From positions 2,790,001 through 2,854,000 of the forward strand of contig CAVXGU010000003.1 of the NCBI GenBank assembly GCA_963761615.1: a stretch of 64,000 bases of DNA, given 5' to 3'. Numbering within the stretch: position 1 is the stretch's first letter; the number at the start of each line of letters is the position of its first letter. Below are positions 33,763 through 41,266 of this stretch, one piece after another. The notes below the pieces were generated by a model that saw only the letters and a list, made by a program, of their open reading frames with translations, was not told the origin of the DNA and made no database searches. The position numbers and the translations under genes are program-made. The stretch comes from CAVXGU01 sp963761615. Its GTDB lineage: Bacteria; Acidobacteriota; Vicinamibacteria; Vicinamibacterales; CAVVIG01.

Positions 33763-34668
33763 ATGGTGCGGCTCATCGCGATCGACATCGACGGCACGCT
33801 GCTCGACAGCCAGGCCAGGATCCCCCGGGCCCATCTCGACGCCATCGTCGAGGCGGCGTCGCGCGGCATCGAGATCGCGCTCGTGACGGGGCGCAGCGCG
33901 CACTTCGCGCGGCCCGTCGCCAGCCTGCTCCCCGTCCCAGTGACCCTCGTCACGAGCAACGGCGCGCTCGTCAGGGACGCGCAGGGCGTCACGCGGCTGC
34001 GGCGGCTGCTCGCGCGGGACGCCGCGCGGCGGGTCCTCGACGCCACGCCGGCCTATGCCGACAGCGTCGCGCTCATCTTCGATCGTCTGCCCGGGGAACA
34101 GCCGCCCGGCGATCACGCCCCCGCAGGCCCCGGCGACGATCTCTGTCCGATCGTCTACGAGCACCTGAACTGGGCGCACCCGAACCGCGAGCGGTACTTC
34201 GCCCGCAACCGCGCCTTCATCCATCGCGCGTCGCCACTGGCCGGCGCGCTCGTCGCGGATCCGGTTCAGGTGATGTTCAACGGCGGCGTGGCTCCGATGC
34301 GCGTGCTGGCCGAGACGCTCGCCGGCCTCCCCTTCGCCACGGAGTTCTCGGTGCAGGTCACGGAATACGTGGAGCGGGACTTCACGATGATCGACGTCAA
34401 CCAGGCCGGCTGCACGAAAGGGTCGACGCTTGCGGCCTGGGCCGCGCGGCAAGGGGTGGCCGCCGCCGAGGTGATGGCCGTCGGCGACAACCTGAACGAC
34501 CTCGAGATGCTGGACGTTGCAGGGCGCGCCGTCGTGATGGGCAACGCGAGCAGCGGCCTGAAGGCGCGCGCCGTGGCGCGCGGCTGGCGAATCGTGCCGT
34601 CCCACGACGAGGACGGCCTCGCGGTGGCGATCGAGGGCGCCCTGCGGAACGGAAGCGCCGGAGTCTAG
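33763..34668 (+). CDS. Cof-type HAD-superfamily phosphatase
   Basis: A 301-residue HAD subclass IIB hydrolase. Motif I is IAIDIDGTLLDSQ at residues about 5-17 (nucleophile Asp), motif II ALVTGRS near 45, motif III Lys in NQAGCTKGSTLAAW, and motif IV VMAVGDNLNDLEML near 245. The Cof cap domain lies between. Such enzymes dephosphorylate sugar phosphates, FMN or similar small phosphorylated metabolites. ATG at 33763 is preferred over the upstream TTG because TAATAT ends eight bases before it and the conserved motif begins at residue 4. Confidence 0.88.
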   Translation: MVRLIAIDIDGTLLDSQARIPRAHLDAIVEAASRGIEIALVTGRSAHFARPVASLLPVPVTLVTSNGALVRDAQGVTRLRRLLARDAARRVLDATPAYADSVALIFDRLPGEQPPGDHAPAGPGDDLCPIVYEHLNWAHPNRERYFARNRAFIHRASPLAGALVADPVQVMFNGGVAPMRVLAETLAGLPFATEFSVQVTEYVERDFTMIDVNQAGCTKGSTLAAWAARQGVAAAEVMAVGDNLNDLEMLDVAGRAVVMGNASSGLKARAVARGWRIVPSHDEDGLAVAIEGALRNGSAGV

Positions 34669-34693
34669 GATCTCGAAGCGCGGCTCTCGGAGC

Positions 34694-34733
34694 CGTTCAT
34701 TCCTCAGTTCCCCTCAGTGCCCCTCACGGTTCG
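34694..34733. repeat. CCTCAG-type octamer array
   Basis: Three degenerate units (TTCCTCAG, CCCCTCAG, CCCCTCAC) lie between the convergent HAD and NTF2-like genes and reach the last codons of the latter, as the related array does at rmuC. Confidence 0.5.
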
Positions 34734-35179
34734 GTCGAACCCGTGTCGAACACGGCGAGCCACGAGCCGTCGTCCTGCTTCCGCCAGACGGTGAGATATT
34801 GCCCGTGGGTCTCGACGTGATCGCCATTGGCATTCACGCTCCGGCGGGTCCAGTTGCCCATCGTGTAGCCGACATCCTTGCCGATGAGCACTTCACCCTT
34901 CGACGGCGCCCACGTGAGCGTCGGACCGTCGGCCTCGAAGTACTGCGCCCAGGCCTTGGCGATGGCGTCGCGGCCCTGCACGGTGGGGCCGCCATTTCCG
35001 GAGAACGTCGCGTCCTCCGCGATGAGGGCCTTGAAATGGTCCACGTTGCGGTCCTCGACGGCGTGATCGAGGTCCTGATCCGCCTTGAGCATCGTGGCCT
35101 GATCGAAGGACAGGCCTTGCGCCCGGGCCACGCCGGGGATGGTCGCCAACACGAGAAAAGCGAGCACGACTCGGTTCAT
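34724..35179 (-). CDS. Exported NTF2-like (DUF4440/SgcJ-type) protein
   Basis: A 151-residue secreted protein. The signal peptide ends near VARAQG, and the mature part has the NTF2-like cone fold: an N-terminal helix (ATMLKADQDLDHAVEDRNVDHF), FKALIAEDATFSGNGGPTVQGRDAIAKAW and a beta-sheet ending in YLTVWRKQDDGSWLAVFDTG. DUF4440 members are often annotated SgcJ/EcaC-like, but activities are mostly unknown. ATG at 35179 begins the signal peptide, and TACAAT ends nine bases upstream. Divergent from the ABC exporter gene. Confidence 0.82.
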   Translation of the reverse strand: MNRVVLAFLVLATIPGVARAQGLSFDQATMLKADQDLDHAVEDRNVDHFKALIAEDATFSGNGGPTVQGRDAIAKAWAQYFEADGPTLTWAPSKGEVLIGKDVGYTMGNWTRRSVNANGDHVETHGQYLTVWRKQDDGSWLAVFDTGSTEP

Positions 35180-35188
35180 AACGTGCCC

Positions 35189-35194
35189 ATTGTA
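35189..35194 (-). promoter_or_regulatory. -10 box for NTF2-like gene, leaderless-type
   Basis: TACAAT on the minus strand ends nine bases before the ATG at 35179; no Shine-Dalgarno is present. Confidence 0.45.
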
Positions 35195-35351
35195 GAACAT
35201 GACCGCCGGGCGCCGGCGCCGCAAAGCGCCGGCCGCTCACGCCGACCGACGGCCTCGACCGTTGTCCCGACGCACCGGGCACCGCGGCTGCGCCGCCCGC
35301 CCCCGTGCGCACCGCCCCGCGGCACCGGCGCGTCACGTCCCACCGGCCTGT

Positions 35352-35357
35352 TATGAT
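35352..35357 (+). promoter_or_regulatory. -10 box for ABC exporter gene
   Basis: TATGAT ends six bases before an in-frame GTG (35364) and fifteen before the ATG at 35373. If transcripts are leaderless here, the GTG is the true start. Confidence 0.45.
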
Positions 35358-35372
35358 GCACGGGTGCTTCCC

Positions 35373-37277
35373 ATGAGCCCCGGTCGAATGCAACGCGGCG
35401 AGCGCATCCCGCGGACGGGCCGCTTCGAGGCGAACCCGCCGACGACGAAGAAGAAGGTGACCGCCGGCGCCTGGGCCGAGGCCCGAGCGCTCATGTGGAC
35501 CCACCGTCGCCGCCTTGCGATCGGCCTGGCCGTGATGGTGGTCAACCGGCTCTCCAGCCTGGTGCTCCCGGCCACCTCGAAGTACCTGATGGACAACGTG
35601 ATCGGCCAGGGCCAGTGGGATCTGCTCCCGCTGCTGGCCGGGGCCGCCGCCCTCGCGACCCTCATCGGCGCCGTGACCTCCTTCGCCAACTCTCAGATTC
35701 TCGGTGTCGCCGCCCAGCGCGCGATCACCGACATGCGGAAGGACGTCGAGGCCCACGTGATGCGGCTGCCCATCCGCTACTTCGACTCCACGAAGACGGG
35801 CATCCTGATCTCGCGCATCATGACGGACGCCGAAGGCATCAGGAACCTCGTGGGGACGGGCCTCGTCCAGCTGACCGGGTCGGTCTTCACGGCCGTCATC
35901 GCGCTGGGGCTGCTCTTCTACCTGAACTGGCGGCTGACGGCGGTGACAATCGTCGTGCTCGCCGTCTTCGGCGGCGGAATGGCGGCGGCCTTCCGCCGGC
36001 TCCGTCCGCTCTTCCGCGAGCGCGGACAGATCAATGCGGAGGTGACCGGTCGGCTCGCCGAGTCGCTCGGCGGGGTCCGCATCGTCAAGGCCTACACGGC
36101 GGAGAAGCGCGAGGAACTGGTCTTCGCCAGGGGCGCCCACCGGCTGTTCCGCAACGTCGCCCAGTCGCTCACCGGGGTCTCGGCCGTCGGCGCGTTCTCC
36201 ACCGTCGTCATCGGCGCGATTGGCATCGCGATGATGCTGGTCGGGGGCAACTCGATCCGGACGGGGCAGATGACGGTCGGCGACCTCGTGATGTATCTGG
36301 CGCTCACGGCGCTCATCACGGCGCCGGTCGTCCAGCTGGCGAACATCGGGACGCAGATCGCCGACGCGTTCGCCGGCCTCGACCGCATCCGCGAACTGCG
36401 CCACATGACGACGGAAGACGAGGAGGACGCCGAGAAGGCGACCCTCCCCGACATCCGCGGCGCGGTGCACTTCGAGGATGTCACCTTCGAATACACCGTG
36501 GGCGTCCCCGTCCTGAAGCACGTGTCGTTCGAGGCGCCCGCCGGATCGACGACCGCCCTCGTCGGCTCCAGCGGGTCCGGCAAGAGCACGCTCATCAGCC
36601 TGGTGATGGCCTTCAACCGTCCGCGGTCGGGCCGGGTCCTCGTCGATGGACGCGATCTGAACGCCGTGCGCCTCCATGACTACCGCGGCCACCTGGGCGT
36701 CGTCCTGCAGGACAACTTCCTGTTCGACGGCACGATCGCCGAGAACATCGCGTACGCCCGGCCGCACGCGACGCGCGAGGAGATCAAGCGCGTGAGCCAG
36801 ATCGCCCACTGCGACGAGTTCATCGAGTCGTTCGAGCAGCAGTACGACACCATCGTCGGCGAGCGCGGCGTGCGGCTGTCCGGGGGCCAGCGGCAGCGCG
36901 TCGCGATCGCGCGCGCCATCCTCGCCGATCCGAAGATCCTCATCCTGGACGAGGCCACGTCGAGCCTCGACAGCGAGAGCGAGTCGCTAATCCAGGACGG
37001 CCTCAAGGCGCTGCGCCGGGGCCGGACGACGTTCGTGATCGCGCACCGGCTGTCCACGATCCAGAGCGCCGACCAGATCCTCGTCCTCGAGCAGGGCGAA
37101 ATCGTCGAGCGCGGCACGCACGACCAGCTGCTCGCCAAGGGCGGGCGCTACCGGCAGCTCTACGACAAGCAGTACCGCTTCGAGCGCGACCGGTTCATCA
37201 ATCCCGGCGAGGACTTCACGCCGGAGCCCGAAGCGGTCCCGAGCCCGGCCCGGACGCGGACGAGCAACGCGCTCTAG
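35373..37277 (+). CDS. ABC exporter, MsbA/BmrA-type half-transporter
   Basis: A 634-residue fused permease/ATPase. Six membrane helices lie within residues about 40-330. The ATPase carries Walker A VGSSGSGKSTLI near 400, Q-loop VVLQDNFLFDGTIAENI, signature VRLSGGQRQRVAIARAI, Walker B KILILDEATSSLDSES and switch AHRLSTI. This family exports lipids, peptides or drugs as a homodimer. The N-terminal 30 residues are basic and soluble. ATG at 35373 is given, but GTG at 35364 may be the start. The longer open frame upstream is intergenic. Confidence 0.92.
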   Translation: MSPGRMQRGERIPRTGRFEANPPTTKKKVTAGAWAEARALMWTHRRRLAIGLAVMVVNRLSSLVLPATSKYLMDNVIGQGQWDLLPLLAGAAALATLIGAVTSFANSQILGVAAQRAITDMRKDVEAHVMRLPIRYFDSTKTGILISRIMTDAEGIRNLVGTGLVQLTGSVFTAVIALGLLFYLNWRLTAVTIVVLAVFGGGMAAAFRRLRPLFRERGQINAEVTGRLAESLGGVRIVKAYTAEKREELVFARGAHRLFRNVAQSLTGVSAVGAFSTVVIGAIGIAMMLVGGNSIRTGQMTVGDLVMYLALTALITAPVVQLANIGTQIADAFAGLDRIRELRHMTTEDEEDAEKATLPDIRGAVHFEDVTFEYTVGVPVLKHVSFEAPAGSTTALVGSSGSGKSTLISLVMAFNRPRSGRVLVDGRDLNAVRLHDYRGHLGVVLQDNFLFDGTIAENIAYARPHATREEIKRVSQIAHCDEFIESFEQQYDTIVGERGVRLSGGQRQRVAIARAILADPKILILDEATSSLDSESESLIQDGLKALRRGRTTFVIAHRLSTIQSADQILVLEQGEIVERGTHDQLLAKGGRYRQLYDKQYRFERDRFINPGEDFTPEPEAVPSPARTRTSNAL

Positions 37278-37327
37278 CGGGCACCGGGCTCCGGGAAGAT
37301 CGCGACGGCAGCGTGACGGTGTGACTG

Positions 37328-37384
37328 GCCGAGAGCCGAAGGAGCCGAGAGCCGAGAGCCGAGAGCCGAGAGCCGAGAGCCGAA
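37328..37384. repeat. GAGCCGA heptamer array (DsbA-fusion leader)
   Basis: About eight 7-bp units, the last five or six perfect GAGCCGA, end 25 bases before the start at 37409. The Shine-Dalgarno (CAGGAG) follows directly, as at padR and the copper ATPase gene. Confidence 0.85.
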
Positions 37385-37408
37385 AAAGACTCCCTCAGGA
37401 GAATGGAC

Positions 37409-38485
37409 ATGGCGGATCGATACCTACGGCGCAACCGAATCGTGGGCGCCGCGCTCGCACTGGCGCTGGCGGCCGCGCCCGCCCTCGCGCAGCAGTCTGC
37501 ACCGGCGGCCCAGCCGGCATCGCCGCCGACCGCCCCGGGGGACGTGGCCGCTACGGTGGGCTCGCAGTCGATCACCCTGGGCCAGGTGGACGCGCAGGCG
37601 CTCAACGAGCTCACGAGCACGTTCGGCGCCATGCGGCTGTCGCAGGCGATCTACGAGTCCCGGCGCATGACGCTCGACGACATGGTGGCCCTGATCCTCA
37701 TCGACGCCGAGGCGAAGACCCGCGGCACGGACCGGCAGACGCTCATCGCGCAGGAGATCACCTCGAAGATCGCCCCGGTCACCGAGGCCGACATCGACGC
37801 GTGGTACAAGGCCAACCCGACGCGCGTCCAGGGCGCGACCCTCGATCAGGTCCGCGAACCGATCCGGAACGAGATCACGCAGGAACGGGGCCAGACCCTG
37901 CGCGACGCCTTCATCGACACGCTGAAGGCCAAGACGCCGGTGCACATCTACCTCGACCCGCCCCGCGTCGCGGTCGCCACCGACGGGCGCCCGTGGAAGG
38001 GGTCGGCGACCGCCAAGGTGGAGATCGTCGAGTTCTCGGACTTCCAGTGCCCCTACTGCCACGCCGCCTATCCGATCGTCAACCAGGTGATGGCGATCTA
38101 CGGCAACCGGGTGCGGCTCGTCTTCCGGAACTACCCGCTCTCGATCCACTCGCGCGCGCGCGCCGCGGCCGAGGCCGCCGACTGCGCCAACGACCAGGGC
38201 GGCTTCTGGGCGTATCACAACGTGCTCTTCGAACATCAGGAGAAGAACACGGACGCCGACTTCCAGGCCGCGGCCGCCGCCATCGGCCTCGATACGGCGA
38301 AATTCAACGCCTGCTATCAGGCCACCGCGCACAAGGCCGACATCGACGCCGACATCGCCGCCGGCAACCGCGCCGGGGTCACGGGCACGCCGACCTTCTT
38401 CATCGACGGCCGGCTGCTCAGCGGCGCCCAGCCCTTCGACACCTTCAAGCGCGTGATCGAGGAAGAGCTCGCGCGTGCGCAGTAG
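37409..38485 (+). CDS. SurA-N-like domain fused to DsbA-type thioredoxin domain
   Basis: A 358-residue exported protein. The signal peptide ends near ALAQQ. Residues about 35-175 resemble the N-terminal chaperone region of SurA/PrsA-type foldases (VAATVGSQSITLGQVDAQAL, MALIL-type helices, TEADIDAWYKANPTRVQG) without a parvulin domain. The C-terminal thioredoxin-like domain carries CPYC at 214-217 in VEFSDFQCPYCHAAYP and the cis-Pro loop GVTGTPTFFIDG. This is a DsbA/DsbG-like thiol oxidoreductase (Thioredoxin_4) with an added substrate-holding domain. ATG at 37409 is preferred over that at 37403 because AGGAG then sits seven bases upstream. Convergent with cls. Confidence 0.85.
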   Translation: MADRYLRRNRIVGAALALALAAAPALAQQSAPAAQPASPPTAPGDVAATVGSQSITLGQVDAQALNELTSTFGAMRLSQAIYESRRMTLDDMVALILIDAEAKTRGTDRQTLIAQEITSKIAPVTEADIDAWYKANPTRVQGATLDQVREPIRNEITQERGQTLRDAFIDTLKAKTPVHIYLDPPRVAVATDGRPWKGSATAKVEIVEFSDFQCPYCHAAYPIVNQVMAIYGNRVRLVFRNYPLSIHSRARAAAEAADCANDQGGFWAYHNVLFEHQEKNTDADFQAAAAAIGLDTAKFNACYQATAHKADIDADIAAGNRAGVTGTPTFFIDGRLLSGAQPFDTFKRVIEEELARAQ

Positions 38486-38496
38486 CCGCTGAGCGG

Positions 38497-39909
38497 CTAC
38501 TGAATCGGCGCAGTCAGGCGCGCGAGCTGGACCGCGAACCGGAACCACCAGGGCTTCCGCCGCGCCTCGCCGGGGCTCATCAGCCGGGCCCTGGCGAAGT
38601 CCGCCTCGAACATCGCCCGCACCCGGGCGGCGAACGCCGGGTTCGGGACCACGGCCGTAATCTCGAAGTTGAGCCGGAAGGACCGATTGTCGAAGTTGGC
38701 CGTGCCGATCATGGCCACCGCGTCGTCGACGAGCATCGCCTTTTCGTGCAGGAAGCCGTCGAGATACCGGTAGAACTTCACGCCCGCGCGGCCCACTTCG
38801 TCGAGGAACGAGAACGCCGACAGGTAGACGCCGATGTGGTCGGGCTTGTCGGGAATCAGGATGCGGACGTCCACGCCCCGCAGCGCCGCGAGCTGAAGCG
38901 CCGTGATGACCGGCAGGTCGGGGACGAAATAAGCGCTGGCGATCCAGATCCGCGACGCGGCCGTGTTGATCGCGTGCACGAACATCAGATTGGCGGTCTC
39001 GAATTCGTCGGCCGGTCCCGACGACACCAGCACCACCGGCAGGCGGCCGGCCGGCGAGGCGACAGGCGTCCAGCTCACGGCGGGGAGCGACCGGGTCGCC
39101 CAGTACCAGTCCTCCAGAAACGACAGCTGCGCGGCGAGAGCGGCCGGGCCTTCGATCCGGACGTGCGTGTCGCGCCAGTGTCCGAAGCGGGGGCTTCGGC
39201 CCATGTACTCGTCGCCGACGTTCAGGCCGCCGATCCACGCCACGCGACCATCCACGACAACGATCTTCCGGTGGTTGCGAAAGTTAATTTGAAAGCGGTT
39301 CTTCGGGCCCTGGCGTGTGTGGAAATCGTACACGCCGATGCCGGCGGCACGCAGCTCGGCCTTGTAGGCCTCCGGGAGGGCGTGGCTGCCCACCTCGTCG
39401 TACAGGAAGCTCACGCGCACGCCGGCCCGGGCCTTCTCGACGAGTCGCCGCTTCACGTCGCGCCCCAGCTCGTCGTCGTGGACGATGAAGAACTGGAAGA
39501 GGATGTAATCGCGCGCCGCCTCGATGCCCTCGAAGATGCTTCCGAAGGTGGCCGGCCCGTCCACCAGCAGCGTCACGTCGTTGCCGCTCAGAAACGGCAG
39601 GCCCGCCAGCTGTTCGGCGGCCCGCGCCGCGGGGCTCAGTTCCTCGGCCGGCGGCCGGAAGGTGGCCGTCGACGCGACCGCGTGGTCGGTCGTCTGTGCG
39701 ATCTCGCGCAGCGCCTCGCGACGGGCCGCTGTGTAGCCGTGGAAGCGGCTGCGCCCGAGCACCCAGTACGCCGGCACCGCCACGTAGGGAAACGTGATGA
39801 GCGAGATGGCCCACGCGATCGCCCCCTGGGGGGTCCGCGTGCGCATGACCGCGTGAACGGACGAAACGACCCCGAGCGCGTGGGCCAGCGCCACGAGGAG
39901 GGCGATCAT
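38497..39909 (-). CDS. cls: Cardiolipin synthase (PLD family)
   Basis: A 470-residue inner-membrane phospholipase-D-type cardiolipin synthase, joining two phosphatidylglycerols to cardiolipin. Two N-terminal helices (IALLVALAHALGVVSSV and AIAWAISLITFPYVAVPAYW) are followed by two HKD motifs: NHRKIVVVDGRVAWIGGLN near 205 and LHEKAMLVDDAVAMIGTAN near 385. Length is normal. It is the last of four closely packed genes on the minus strand, starting four bases after the rhomboid stop, and is convergent with the DsbA-fusion gene. Confidence 0.92.
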   Translation of the reverse strand: MIALLVALAHALGVVSSVHAVMRTRTPQGAIAWAISLITFPYVAVPAYWVLGRSRFHGYTAARREALREIAQTTDHAVASTATFRPPAEELSPAARAAEQLAGLPFLSGNDVTLLVDGPATFGSIFEGIEAARDYILFQFFIVHDDELGRDVKRRLVEKARAGVRVSFLYDEVGSHALPEAYKAELRAAGIGVYDFHTRQGPKNRFQINFRNHRKIVVVDGRVAWIGGLNVGDEYMGRSPRFGHWRDTHVRIEGPAALAAQLSFLEDWYWATRSLPAVSWTPVASPAGRLPVVLVSSGPADEFETANLMFVHAINTAASRIWIASAYFVPDLPVITALQLAALRGVDVRILIPDKPDHIGVYLSAFSFLDEVGRAGVKFYRYLDGFLHEKAMLVDDAVAMIGTANFDNRSFRLNFEITAVVPNPAFAARVRAMFEADFARARLMSPGEARRKPWWFRFAVQLARLTAPIQ

Positions 39910-39913
39910 GTCG

Positions 39914-40774
39914 TCAGCCGAGGAATTGCATCCCGTGGAGCACGGAGAACACGATCGCGAGGAACGTCGCGAGCAGGCACGCGACTGCGAGCAGGAAGTG
40001 GTCGACCTTCTCGCGCGTGAGCGGATTCATCAGCGCGGACACGGCGTAGCCGCCCAGGAAGCCGCCGGCGTGCGCGTAGTTGTCCACGCCGGGCATGATG
40101 AGCCCGAAGATGAACAGGATGACGGCGTACTGGCCGGCCTGGCTCTTGATGAGACTGCTCCCGCTCACCCGCCCGTAGTGCCACATCGCGCCGAGCAGGC
40201 CGAAGATCGAGGCCGAGGCGCCCACCGTGAAGTCGGCACCGTGCAGCAGCGGGATCGGGAGGAACCGCAGGTAGACGCCCGCCGCCGAGCTGGCCAGGAA
40301 GCCGACGACCCCCGAGATCACGTAGATGACGACCGTGCGGGCCGGCCCGACCACCTCGGCGGAGACAGGGCCGAGCTCGCGGACCCAGAGCATGTTGAAG
40401 AGGATGTGCAGGAGACCGGCGTGCAGCCACGTGGCGCTCAGCACCGTCCACCACCGGCCCATGCCGAAGACCGGGAGCGCGCCGCTCGCGCCCAGCAGGA
40501 AGAGGGCCGTGGTCGAGGGCGAGAGGAACGTGAGGACGCCGCTGAACCCGATGTTGCCGCCCGACAGCAGCAGCGACAGGATGAAAACCACCGTCGAGCC
40601 GCCGATGACGATCGGCACGAAGCCCAGGTCGGCGCCCAGCGAGCGCAGCGCCGGGGCGAAGCCCCACATGCCGGGATTGCGCCGCCCGCAGTTGTAGCAC
40701 TGCTCGTCGCGCACCCCGACGAGCGACCCGCACGAGGGACAGACGATCGATCCAGTGGTCTTGCGCGCGAACAT
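39914..40774 (-). CDS. Rhomboid-family intramembrane serine protease with zinc ribbon
   Basis: A 286-residue membrane protease. The N-terminal zinc ribbon has two Cys pairs, CPSCG (residues 12-16) and CYNCG (27-31). The rhomboid core has six helices with WTVLSATWLHAGLLHILFNM (H and N of the L1/TM2 region), the catalytic Ser in GASASIFGLLGA near 188 and the catalytic His in NYAHAGGFLGGY near 235. The zinc-ribbon form is common in Acidobacteria. It cleaves membrane-spanning substrates; none is known here. It sits nine bases after the small membrane protein gene and four before cls. Confidence 0.9.
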   Translation of the reverse strand: MFARKTTGSIVCPSCGSLVGVRDEQCYNCGRRNPGMWGFAPALRSLGADLGFVPIVIGGSTVVFILSLLLSGGNIGFSGVLTFLSPSTTALFLLGASGALPVFGMGRWWTVLSATWLHAGLLHILFNMLWVRELGPVSAEVVGPARTVVIYVISGVVGFLASSAAGVYLRFLPIPLLHGADFTVGASASIFGLLGAMWHYGRVSGSSLIKSQAGQYAVILFIFGLIMPGVDNYAHAGGFLGGYAVSALMNPLTREKVDHFLLAVACLLATFLAIVFSVLHGMQFLG

Positions 40775-40783
40775 GGCGTCAGA

Positions 40784-41266
40784 TCATATCAGGACGGCCC
40801 AGCCGATGATGGCGCCGTAGAGGACGTGGGCGGCGAGGTTCACCAGGAACGTGTTGCGCCCGTAGTTCAGCATCAGGAAGCCCGGGGGCTCGAGCAGCGG
40901 CGTGTCGCGCGCCGACGATTCCGGTGTGCCCATGCGCGGATGGATCGACGGCAGCAGGACGTTGACCACGATAGTCGACATGAAGAGGGCGTGGAGCGCG
41001 CCCAGGAGCGCGCCGAAGGCCGGGCCGGCGCGGCCAACCAGCGCGAACACGGCGCCGTAGACGAGGGCGAACACGGTCCCGCTTCCCATGTGCAGGACGT
41101 AGCCCCAGACCTTCGCGCGCCGGCGATCGGCGGTCAGGGAGGTTCCGAGCAGGAACGGCAGGTCCATGCGCGTCACCCCGAGCTCGCTCGCGGCCCGCAG
41201 GACCGTCGCCAGCACGACGGTCCCGATCAGACCCCCCCCGAGCGACCGCCCGATCACGCCGGTCAT
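40784..41266 (-). CDS. Small four-helix membrane protein, unknown
   Basis: A 160-residue integral membrane protein with about four hydrophobic helices (IGRSLGGGLIGTVVLATVL, VFALVYGAVFALVG, AFGALLGALHALFMSTIVV, NTFLVNLAAHVLYGAIIGWA). A hydrophilic loop in the middle carries a conserved-looking HPRMGTPE. It resembles YagU-like small membrane proteins in layout, but I cannot name the family. Its ATG overlaps the GH15 stop (ATGA), so it is translationally coupled to the glucoamylase gene. Confidence 0.6.
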   Translation of the reverse strand: MTGVIGRSLGGGLIGTVVLATVLRAASELGVTRMDLPFLLGTSLTADRRRAKVWGYVLHMGSGTVFALVYGAVFALVGRAGPAFGALLGALHALFMSTIVVNVLLPSIHPRMGTPESSARDTPLLEPPGFLMLNYGRNTFLVNLAAHVLYGAIIGWAVLI

